In this document: one piece after another, positions 36,007 through 43,128 of the stretch
How the letters are laid out: each line of letters begins with the position of its first letter
Position numbering within the stretch: the first letter of the stretch is position 1
Source: Burkholderia sp. WP9
GTDB lineage: Bacteria > Pseudomonadota > Gammaproteobacteria > Burkholderiales > Burkholderiaceae
Direction of reading: 5' to 3'
Assembly (NCBI RefSeq): GCF_900104795.1
Contig: NZ_FNTG01000004.1
Coordinates: 62,001-126,000, forward strand
DNA length: 64,000 bases
Translations under genes and position numbers: made by a program
Notes under the pieces: generated by a model
Database searches by the model: none
The model's input: only the letters and a program-made list of their open reading frames with translations
Told to the model about the DNA's origin: nothing

Positions 36007-36117
36007 GGCTTCAGGACAGAGTGTCGCGCGGGAGCATGCCATGCCCAGTATGCAACTGTTCACAGGCACGGGACATTGTTCTTGCAAAGATACTCGCACA
36101 AGAGTGAAAGGAGTGAC

Positions 36118-36406
36118 ATGATCGAGAAACTGACTACCTGCTATCCAGCCAGGGGCGCTGGTTGATAGTGATGAGATGGTCTTTTTTATGGCTGATGCCC
36201 TAGAAACAGGGGATGCCACATATATCGCGACGGCACTTGGTGTCGTTGCCCGCGCAAAGGGAATGGCACAGATAGCAAATGAAACAGGATTGTCCAGTGA
36301 GCAGCTTTATCGCTCGTTCAGCGAGAATGGCAAGCCGACGCTGAAAACGACCCTTGCCGTGATGAAGGCAGTAGGGATCGACCTGACTGCCAAGGTGCAC
36401 GCGTAG
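36118..36406 (+). pseudogene. Addiction-module antidote (HI1420/HigA-like Xre), one-base frameshift
   Basis: ATG 36118 with GAAAGGAG upstream encodes MIEKLTTCYPAR, then one extra G in the run at 36152-36155 throws the frame to a stop at 36166. One base over the protein continues as ALVDSDEMVFFMADALETGD, GVVARAKGMAQIANETGLSS, EQLYRSFSENGKPTLKTTLA to 36406. Repaired, it is a 95-aa antidote with a helix-turn-helix. No partner RelE/HI1419-type toxin lies nearby. An internal ATG (36176) could give a shortened product. Confidence 0.72.
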
Positions 36407-36498
36407 TCCATTTGGCATTTGCCGAATAGGCTTGTCTTTGTCCGAAGGGCAGGTGATGACGCGGGAGGATTGCTTGACGAAAGATGGAGAAGATTGGA

Positions 36499-36777
36499 AT
36501 GGATATTAGATTCAAAGCGAATCTTCAGAAACTGAGCAGGGAGAATAGGGAGCGGATCCGATGGCGAAAAGCGGTGGAAGCCGCCGAGCAGGATTGGAAG
36601 GATTGTCGGCCCGAGGACCGAACCCAAATGGCCGGTGAGCTCGCCGTTCTTTTGCACGGCTTGAAGTCGGATATCAGCGACAGCAAAACGGACGAGATCA
36701 CACAAGCCGGGTTGATGGACAGAATTGAAGCGCTGCACGACGCTATCCTGGGAGATCAGTCGTCGGAAGTATCATGA
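36499..36777 (+). CDS. Hypothetical protein, 92 aa, helical
   Basis: A strongly charged, helix-forming product (MDIRFKANLQKLSRENRERI, then KAVEAAEQDWKDCRPEDRTQ). The ATG at 36499 has GGAGAAG 8 bases upstream; an in-frame ATG at 36484 is also possible. No recognised family. Position after two antitoxin-type genes suggests accessory cargo. Confidence 0.4.
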   Translation: MDIRFKANLQKLSRENRERIRWRKAVEAAEQDWKDCRPEDRTQMAGELAVLLHGLKSDISDSKTDEITQAGLMDRIEALHDAILGDQSSEVS

Positions 36778-36828
36778 TGCTTTGACGACATCATCTGGGA
36801 GATAACCCCATGTGCTATCCGGCTCACT

Positions 36829-36975
36829 TCATGGTGGACTACCGTCATTAGGAGAACGAAACGTTCATCGAACACGGCGTCGGCCGGTGGCAAGCCAGAG
36901 CGGATCGTGACGATGACGTTCAGTTTGATCGACCTAGGCCGGCGGCCGAATCCCTCGACGGTATGCGAGGTGTGC
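36829..36975. repeat. Dispersed related sequence, copy B (see 10696-10842)
   Basis: Aligned with 10696-10842 over about 145 bases. In this copy the minus strand is open: HTSHTVEGFGRRPRSIKLNV then IVTIRSGLPPADAVFDERFV. The pattern of silent changes between copies supports minus-strand coding in the ancestor. Confidence 0.5.
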
Positions 36976-37301
36976 TCACCGATGAGGTCGCCGAGCGGCC
37001 GCTCGTGATCGTGCCCCCTGCACCAACAAGCTCTACATCCTCGATCTTCCAGTCGGAGAATTCCTTCGTGCGCTTCGCGTGCGAACAGGCCCAGACGGTA
37101 TTCCCGGGTTCGTGGCGTAATCCCGACGCGGATTTGGGGCACATCACCTGGGACGACTACCTCGAAGAAGGCGCGATGAAGGCAATCGGGGGCGGGCGCG
37201 TGGTCAGCGGCGCCGACATGATCAATGCGGTCGACCGGTGCGGGGGCGGGAAGATCCTGTCGTCGGCGCTTGCGGTGCTGCGCGCACGCGGCGATGACTA
37301 G
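36963..37301 (+). CDS. Hypothetical protein fragment
   Basis: An open frame whose second half (FACEQAQTVFPGSWRNPDAD, HITWDDYLEEGAMKAIGGGR, GADMINAVDRCGGGKILSSA) has the composition of a real protein, while the first part overlaps the dispersed repeat and looks like shadow translation. Family not recognised. Possibly the 3' end of a gene joined to foreign sequence. Confidence 0.3.
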   Translation: MRGVLTDEVAERPLVIVPPAPTSSTSSIFQSENSFVRFACEQAQTVFPGSWRNPDADLGHITWDDYLEEGAMKAIGGGRVVSGADMINAVDRCGGGKILSSALAVLRARGDD

Positions 37302-37550
37302 GTGGCGAGCCTGTTCTCATTTCACCGGTGGCCATCCGCAGGTTAGCTGTCCGTGATGCGTTAGAAGCGGTTCCTTACGAGAGTTCGGAAAGCGTTGTGA
37401 GTCCGTTCATTCGGAGACGCATACCCGCAACGGCGATGAAGCACGCATCATCCTATGTCCGTATGCGAGCTGCATAAAACGATTGCCTCGCATGTAACGG
37501 TTTGTAAAAGACTTCCCATTCGATCCATTAGACGATTTATGGTTATTCGG

Positions 37551-39524
37551 ATGGACATGTACGAACACGAAGCGATAGACCTGTTCCGGGCGACGTTTGA
37601 AACGCTGAGTCCGCGCTGGCAGTTGTCTCACGATAGCAATGCCCTCGAACTGAGCCCGATTACCGGGCCGGTCGCCGCAGCTGTAAAGCTTTCGTCCGAG
37701 CAGGCCACACAGATCCGCATGCTTGCCGGTGTCACCTCGAGCGTGACTGTCGACGCGCTGCTGTTTGAAAAAAAGTTTCGTCTTCACCTGGTTGGACGGA
37801 AAATCGATCGAACCAGGTGGGCTGGAACGGCCTCGCCGAGCATTAATGCTGAAGCTGTGGCGGATGATCTGGCGCGCGGGCTGTCATTTGCAGAGACGGT
37901 CCTGTCGGAAGTGAATTCACTGGTTGTGATCCTGAATCGCGACGGCACTATTCAACGGTTCAACCGGTTCGCTGAAGAGCTTTCCGGCCTCAGGGAAGCT
38001 GACGTAATCGGGAAAAATGCGTGGGACCTGTTCATGTCCGACGAGGATGGAAGTGAGTCCCGTCAGAACATAGAAAGGTTTTTCGTACGCGGCGAGGCGT
38101 ACGAGGTGGAACGGACGGTAAAAACGATCAGGGGTCCGCGACTGTTCCAGTTCCGCAACAAGTTCGCCAGAACGGGGGATCGTCCTGGCGACACGTTTCT
38201 GATCTGTTCGGGCATCGACATCACTGAAGAACGACGGGCTCGTAATCGCCTGACCGAGTTGGCGAATACCGATACGTTGACCGGATTGAGAAACCGGAAC
38301 TACCTGATGGATCGCCTCGACCATCTGATAGCGACTTCGAAAAGCGTTGGTCGTCTCGCGCTTCTCTTTATCGATCTTGACAACTTCAAGCGAATTAACG
38401 ACTCCCTCGGACATAGGGACGGGGATCAACTCCTCAAACAGGTGGCGAAACGTGTGCAGCGTGTCGCCGGTGATGAGCAGGAGGTCATTCGGGTTAGCGG
38501 CGACGAATTCGTGATCGTCGTTAGTGGTGACTTTGCCCGCTTCACAGCCCAGGAGCTGGCAAACCGCGTCGTAGAAGACTTTGAGCTCGCCTATGTGCTG
38601 CGCGCGAATAGCTATCGGATGCGGGCAAGCATTGGAGTGGTCGAGCATGTGAAGCACGGAGACAGCGCATTCGATCTTCTTACACGTGCTGACCTCGCGA
38701 TGTACGCGGCCAAAGCAGTTGGTAAAGGCAAGGATATCAGCGCGTGCCATGTATATACGCCCGAACTGTCCGAACGCGCTGAGCGTGGGCTGGAGTTCTA
38801 TCAGGCGCTGCAGTATGGGTTTCTCCGGAAAGAATTCGAGCTGGACTACCGGGACTGCTATACCGTCGACGGAACCGCACGCGGCCTTCTTGTATTGGCG
38901 CAGTGGAATCGCGTCGGCTCGGCCCCCGTGGAGGGGCGCGAGCTTTTTTCAATGGTCGAGTCGTCTGGCTTCGGCGTCCAGCTCGGCGAGTTCCAGTTGA
39001 CCGAGGCGTGCCGGCAGTTGCAGGAGCGGCGTGCCGCTGGGCAAGTTGTTCAGCACATTACCTTGAACGTGCCATATGCGCAGCTCGTTGACGGTGACCT
39101 TGCTGGCTGCGTATCCGAATGTTTGCGTGAGCACGCAATGGAGCCGTCGGCCCTGCGGCTGATCGTCCAGAACCGCCTGGATCCGACAGCAGAACATGTT
39201 CTCGACAAGCTGGGAGCGATACGTTCCACAGGCGTGCAGATTCTTGCTGCGCTTACGGTCGACTCGGTATTTCCGAATCTGGCGAAGTTGCATGTTGACG
39301 GCCTTGCCATCCACGAAGAGTTTGTGCGGCGCCTATCTTCTGAGCCGGTTTCCCGAGCACTCGTCAAAGGCATAGTCGGCGTCTGTAGCGAGATGGAATT
39401 GAGCGTCCTCGTTCATGGTGTGGACAGCAAGGAGCAGTTCACGTGGCTCACGCAATTCCCCGAAGCAGAGGTGCAAGGTCGTTTCGTTACCGACGCCTTC
39501 TCCGCGACGGGTTCATCGATGTAG
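37551..39524 (+). CDS. PAS-GGDEF protein with a degenerate EAL domain
   Basis: A 657-aa cytosolic signalling protein. An N-terminal region of about 110 residues is followed by a PAS domain (ETVLSEVNSLVVILNRDGTI to about residue 235), a GGDEF domain whose active loop reads RVSGDEFVIV near residue 320, and an EAL-like domain in which the EAL motif is replaced (LLVLAQW) and metal ligands are not evident. Likely a diguanylate cyclase with SGDEF loop and a non-catalytic EAL, possibly a c-di-GMP or partner sensor. The frame is open back to 37455; the start is uncertain among several ATGs. A LuxR-type gene follows after 6 bases. Confidence 0.8.
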   Translation: MDMYEHEAIDLFRATFETLSPRWQLSHDSNALELSPITGPVAAAVKLSSEQATQIRMLAGVTSSVTVDALLFEKKFRLHLVGRKIDRTRWAGTASPSINAEAVADDLARGLSFAETVLSEVNSLVVILNRDGTIQRFNRFAEELSGLREADVIGKNAWDLFMSDEDGSESRQNIERFFVRGEAYEVERTVKTIRGPRLFQFRNKFARTGDRPGDTFLICSGIDITEERRARNRLTELANTDTLTGLRNRNYLMDRLDHLIATSKSVGRLALLFIDLDNFKRINDSLGHRDGDQLLKQVAKRVQRVAGDEQEVIRVSGDEFVIVVSGDFARFTAQELANRVVEDFELAYVLRANSYRMRASIGVVEHVKHGDSAFDLLTRADLAMYAAKAVGKGKDISACHVYTPELSERAERGLEFYQALQYGFLRKEFELDYRDCYTVDGTARGLLVLAQWNRVGSAPVEGRELFSMVESSGFGVQLGEFQLTEACRQLQERRAAGQVVQHITLNVPYAQLVDGDLAGCVSECLREHAMEPSALRLIVQNRLDPTAEHVLDKLGAIRSTGVQILAALTVDSVFPNLAKLHVDGLAIHEEFVRRLSSEPVSRALVKGIVGVCSEMELSVLVHGVDSKEQFTWLTQFPEAEVQGRFVTDAFSATGSSM

Positions 39525-39530
39525 AGGCAT

Positions 39531-40559
39531 ATGTCGATGCAGGAGAAAGTGATCGAGGCGGCTACACCCGCGCCACTGCATGAAGATGAACACCATATTT
39601 TCAACGAGTGCGTGGAACTGAGTCTGTCTCAGGACTGGGTCTTGACGCGAAGTTTGATTCGGGGCGACGGGGCATCGTTTCGCCAGATTGTCGCGATAGA
39701 TAGCATGGACGATCTGTCGGACTTTGTGACAGCTGATCCATATGAGACGCGTTTGCAGGGGAGTTACGATCGTATCCGGCAGAAATGTGTCTCAGCCATG
39801 AGGGGTGATCGCCCGAGACAGGTCGAAACCGGCGACCCGTTAAGATTAATTGGCGAGCTTTCAATGTGCGCGACGGAAGGCGCGCTGCTGTCCAAGGTGC
39901 GAACTATCATTGAAGGTCTGGGCGGAATGCAGTTCACTTACCAATGGATCCGCTTTGATGGTGCGAATCCTGTCACTGGCGATTCCGTAGAGACACGTTA
40001 CCTCGTTGGTTGCAGACCTGCCTGGACACAGCAGTACATCGCAAGGCTGTGGTATATGAACGATCCCTACGTGACATACGCCAGGTCGAATGTTGCACCT
40101 GCGCTGGCGTCGCACGTAAATGTGCATCGCGTCGATCACTGGCTGGTGACAGAGGCGCGCATGCACGGCTTTGCGAGCGGGATCGTTGCCCCGGCGCATA
40201 TCCATGGCCATGGTCTGGTCGGGCTGCTACATGTGAGCAATTCAATCCGGGCGCCCGCTGGCGAGGGCGTGCTGTGGGACAACCGGGTGCTATTGCTCGC
40301 CATGTCGTCGGTACTCTTGAGCTGGCGTGTGTCGCAGGTACGCCAGAATGCGCTGGCGAAGTATGAGCTCAGCGAACAGGAGACACAGATCCTGCGGATG
40401 CTACGGGATGGCGCAAGCGCATCCCACGTCGCCGATCAACTGGGAATGTCAAAGCATACAGTCTATAAAACAGTCTACCAGCGGATCACCAGAAAAACGG
40501 GCGCAACGAGAATTACAGATGCCGTAGCAAAAGCGGCCGCCCACGGTCTGCTCGACTGA
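39531..40559 (+). CDS. LuxR-family regulator with autoinducer-binding-like domain (solo)
   Basis: A 342-aa regulator. The C-terminus is a LuxR HTH (YELSEQETQILRMLRDGASA, SHVADQLGMSKHTVYKTVYQ at residues about 280-325). The middle (about residues 120-260) resembles the acyl-homoserine-lactone domain, including WYMNDPYV with the conserved Asp-Pro. An extra N-terminal 110 residues has no recognised domain. No luxI-type synthase lies in the window. The 6-base gap to the GGDEF gene makes a two-gene operon, linking c-di-GMP-type signalling with transcription. Confidence 0.82.
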   Translation: MSMQEKVIEAATPAPLHEDEHHIFNECVELSLSQDWVLTRSLIRGDGASFRQIVAIDSMDDLSDFVTADPYETRLQGSYDRIRQKCVSAMRGDRPRQVETGDPLRLIGELSMCATEGALLSKVRTIIEGLGGMQFTYQWIRFDGANPVTGDSVETRYLVGCRPAWTQQYIARLWYMNDPYVTYARSNVAPALASHVNVHRVDHWLVTEARMHGFASGIVAPAHIHGHGLVGLLHVSNSIRAPAGEGVLWDNRVLLLAMSSVLLSWRVSQVRQNALAKYELSEQETQILRMLRDGASASHVADQLGMSKHTVYKTVYQRITRKTGATRITDAVAKAAAHGLLD

Positions 40560-40725
40560 ATCGATTGTCGTGATCCGTGGTATCCCTACCCCGGGGATAT
40601 AATAAGGATAACTTAGTAGCTTGCTTGTGCATACTAATTCGGTGGCTTGAATTCGCCATCGTTTCTGCGCCATAGTGTTACTACCGTTTCAGTGCGATGG
40701 CGCAGATTGCCACTTGATGAAATAG

Positions 40726-41124
40726 TCAGGAAAGAAGGTCGATCGCTTTCTGCGCGACGAGCGGATCGACCTGACCGGTTTCTGATGCAGTTTGATAGAC
40801 CAAAGCGACAAGCTTTGCCTTCTTTTCAATGTCCATGGAATGCCCAGCGGCAGAAATGCTGGTTTCGATAATGGCGAACACGCTTCGTAGCAATTGCTCA
40901 TCAACAGCGCCGTAGCGCGGAGGTCGTTTCCCGCTCAGCAAGTACGACACGTCAAAGCCGTGCTCGAGCAGGGTCATCAGATAGCCAGCGTCCGGATAGC
41001 GCTGCTCTTTTTCGTAGGCAGATTGCGTCTTGCGGTTGATGCCGGTCCATTCGGAGATGTTTCCCTGAGTAAGTCCGAGCCGGTCACGCTCTTCGGCCAG
41101 GCGCAAACCAAACGTAGATGGCAT
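40726..41124 (-). CDS. Xre-family (Cro/CI-like) regulator
   Basis: A 132-aa protein with an N-terminal helix-turn-helix (RLAEERDRLGLTQGNISEWT, GINRKTQSAYEKEQRYPDAG) and a C-terminal helical part. ATG 41124 is at the normal position before the HTH. Transcribed away from the T4SS operon with an 88-bp divergent gap, it is the likely repressor of the conjugation genes. Similar Xre plus gp16-type pairs occur in Mu-like phages, so phage origin is possible. Confidence 0.82.
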   Translation of the reverse strand: MPSTFGLRLAEERDRLGLTQGNISEWTGINRKTQSAYEKEQRYPDAGYLMTLLEHGFDVSYLLSGKRPPRYGAVDEQLLRSVFAIIETSISAAGHSMDIEKKAKLVALVYQTASETGQVDPLVAQKAIDLLS

Positions 41125-41212
41125 ATAAATTGGTCTTGTATGTTGCGAATGGCACAAAAATGTCCCATACTGGTAATAACTTGTCCTAGCCGATCAGTAT
41201 ACGGGCCACCGC
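41125..41212. promoter_or_regulatory. Divergent promoter/operator between Xre gene and T4SS operon
   Basis: An 88-bp AT-rich gap holding both start regions. TGTCCCATACTGG and TTGTCCTAGCC are candidate operator half-sites (TTGTCC/TGTCCC repeated near 41160 and 41182). TATAAAT (41127-41133) near the Xre start may be its -10 on the minus strand. Confidence 0.4.
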
Positions 41213-41434
41213 ATGGCACTGAAAACATTGGAAGAGGTACGCGCAGAGTTCGACCGGTGTGGCATCTCCATTTCGAGCTGGGCCGTAAAACACGGAATCC
41301 CCCGCAACATCGTGAGCGGCGTGTTGCAAGGCAGACTGAAGGGCAAGCGCGGTCACGCGCATAACGCGGCAGTCCTGCTGGGACTGAAAGACGGCGTTGT
41401 AAATCGTGAGGAGGCACGCGAGCCAGATCTTTGA
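41213..41434 (+). CDS. BcepMu gp16-type DNA-binding protein
   Basis: A 73-aa protein with the family pattern: an N-terminal MALKTLEEVRAEFDRCGISI, then SSWAVKHGIPRNIVSGVLQG RLKG and AHNAAVLLGLK. This small HTH family was first named in the Mu-like phage BcepMu and is common beside Xre repressors at the start of Burkholderia conjugative and phage operons. First gene rightward from the divergent promoter. Confidence 0.82.
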   Translation: MALKTLEEVRAEFDRCGISISSWAVKHGIPRNIVSGVLQGRLKGKRGHAHNAAVLLGLKDGVVNREEAREPDL

Positions 41435-41607
41435 GCGGTACTGCCAGCGAGGGAAGGGTAGGTGAGGATGCAGGAGCGGTCAGCGTCAATGTTGCGAGCA
41501 TTGGCGTCGACCTGACCAGTTGTTGGAACCTGAGAGGTCGACAATGGCTAGAGGCATTATATCGTTCGGGCGCAGCCGGCGACATAACGTGCGCGACGGG
41601 GGAAGTC

Positions 41608-42267
41608 ATGCTTGATTTCAACTCGCTGGCCGAGCAATGCGCGCCGAACGTCCACCCCATGACGCTTCAGGCGGTCGTGAGGACTGAATCCCGCTTCAAC
41701 CCGTACGCGATCGGCGTCGTTGGTGGCCACCTTGTCCGGCAGCCGCATGATCGTGCGGAAGCCGTGGCAACGGCAAAGGCGCTCGAAGCTCAAGGCATCA
41801 ACTTCAGCATGGGTCTTGGGCAGGTCAACAAGACCAATCTCGCCCGTTACGGACTGACCTACGAAACAGCCTTCGACCCGTGCAATAACCTGCGCGCGGG
41901 CGGCGCCATCCTGCACGACTGCTATCAGCGGGCGGCCGCGGCAATGGGGCCGGGCACACCCGCGTTGCGTGCTGCGATCAGCTGTTACTACAGTGGTAAC
42001 TTCACGCGCGGCGAGGCAGCCGACGCCAACGGCACCAGCTACGTACAACGCGTTGTTGCCAACGCCCAGACGGCGACCGGTTCAACCAATGTCGTTCCTG
42101 CGATTCCGGTTGTGATGGACCGTCAGTCCGACAGACCAACGCACGCTGGCGCGCCCGACGCCAAAACATCCTCCGCGCACCGCAGCGGCCACAAACAACG
42201 GCTGGACGGACCGCATCCGTCATGGGACGCATTTGGCGATTCCGCCTGCGACGACGATTGCAACTGA
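41608..42267 (+). CDS. virB1: VirB1-like lytic transglycosylase
   Basis: A 219-aa peptidoglycan-cleaving enzyme that opens the cell wall for T4SS assembly. SLT domain: VVRTESRFNPYAIGVVG near residue 29 with the catalytic Glu, FSMGLGQVNKTNLARYGL near 70, and RAAISCYYSGNFTRG near 129. I chose ATG 41608 for the GGGGGAAG ribosome site and because family proteins start MLDF..LAQQCAP; the frame is open back to 41431 without a good start. The C-terminal 60 residues are low-complexity. Confidence 0.88.
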   Translation: MLDFNSLAEQCAPNVHPMTLQAVVRTESRFNPYAIGVVGGHLVRQPHDRAEAVATAKALEAQGINFSMGLGQVNKTNLARYGLTYETAFDPCNNLRAGGAILHDCYQRAAAAMGPGTPALRAAISCYYSGNFTRGEAADANGTSYVQRVVANAQTATGSTNVVPAIPVVMDRQSDRPTHAGAPDAKTSSAHRSGHKQRLDGPHPSWDAFGDSACDDDCN

Positions 42268-42317
42268 TCTGACCCACGACGACGCGGCCTGATCCCAAAC
42301 ACGTGAAAGGAGAAGCC

Positions 42318-42683
42318 ATGTATCGCAAGACGAAGCTCAGAATCATGAAATCAGTACAACTGAAAGAGTATTCATATCGCATATTGATACGGCGAATTTC
42401 GCCCTGTATGCGCCAGACGATGGCCCTCGGCATCGCAATCGGTCCGGAACTTGCGTTCGCGGGTGGAGGGCTCGATTCGGCGACGCAGGGCGCGACCACG
42501 TTCAAGATCTGGCTTTATTCGTTTCTCGGCGTCTGCGCGGCCTGTGTGCTGATGTGGAAGGGCGCGGAGTGCTGGGCTGACCGCGCGCACTGGAGCGAGT
42601 TCATAACGATGTGCGGCAAGGTTGCGGTGGTGGGTTCGGTGGTCGGCGTACTCGCACCTTATCTGTGGAACATGTTTAGCTGA
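42318..42683 (+). CDS. virB2: VirB2-like pilin
   Basis: A 121-aa pilin precursor with a long basic N-terminal leader, a probable cleavage site near LAFAGGG, and two transmembrane helices (FKIWLYSFLGVCAACVLMW; VAVVGSVVGVLAPYLWNMF). It forms the conjugative pilus. ATG 42318 follows AAAGGAGAAGCC; an in-frame ATG at 42303 is also present. Gene order with virB1, virB3 and virB4 supports the call. Confidence 0.85.
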   Translation: MYRKTKLRIMKSVQLKEYSYRILIRRISPCMRQTMALGIAIGPELAFAGGGLDSATQGATTFKIWLYSFLGVCAACVLMWKGAECWADRAHWSEFITMCGKVAVVGSVVGVLAPYLWNMFS

Positions 42684-42690
42684 GCACGCC

Positions 42691-43128
42691 ATGTCGGACG
42701 AAAAAACCCGCTATCCCGGATTCAACGGTCTTGGCCGCACGGCGGCCATCTGGGGCGTCCCCTACATGGCGATGCTGGTTGTCGTTGTCGCGTCGATGTT
42801 CGTCGGCGTGCTGGTTTCCTTCTTCGTCGGACCCGGCGGCCTGCTGTTCGTCTTTCTCGGCTTTCCAGTACTGCTGTATTTCAAGCACGTCTGCGAAACC
42901 GATGACCAGGGCCTGCGGATCATGTGGCTGGAACTGCGTTGCCGCTTCTACTTCTGGCAGCTGCGGGTCCGTGCGCGCGTAAACGCCGGGCGGGCTACGC
43001 CCCGCTTCGGCAACACCGCTACGCTCGCGCCGTTGCGATACGGACGACAGCGCCGCGTCTACCGCGATTTCCTCAAACTGTTGTCCAAGGGTGAGCGCCG
43101 GCTGCGCGAGCTCGATACGGAGGCTTGA
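42691..43128 (+). CDS. virB3: VirB3-like inner-membrane protein
   Basis: A 145-aa protein with two adjacent N-terminal transmembrane helices (YMAMLVVVVASMFVGVLVSF; GGLLFVFLGFPVLLYFKHVC) and a basic cytosolic tail longer than in small VirB3 proteins. It partners the VirB4 ATPase in pilus assembly. The stop overlaps the virB4 start (TGATG). Confidence 0.85.
   Translation: MSDEKTRYPGFNGLGRTAAIWGVPYMAMLVVVVASMFVGVLVSFFVGPGGLLFVFLGFPVLLYFKHVCETDDQGLRIMWLELRCRFYFWQLRVRARVNAGRATPRFGNTATLAPLRYGRQRRVYRDFLKLLSKGERRLRELDTEA

Noticed and set aside
36963..37301. Treating the shared 36829-36975 segment as plus-strand coding
   Set aside because: Comparison with 10696-10842 shows mainly silent changes in the minus-strand frame and an indel that breaks the plus frame.
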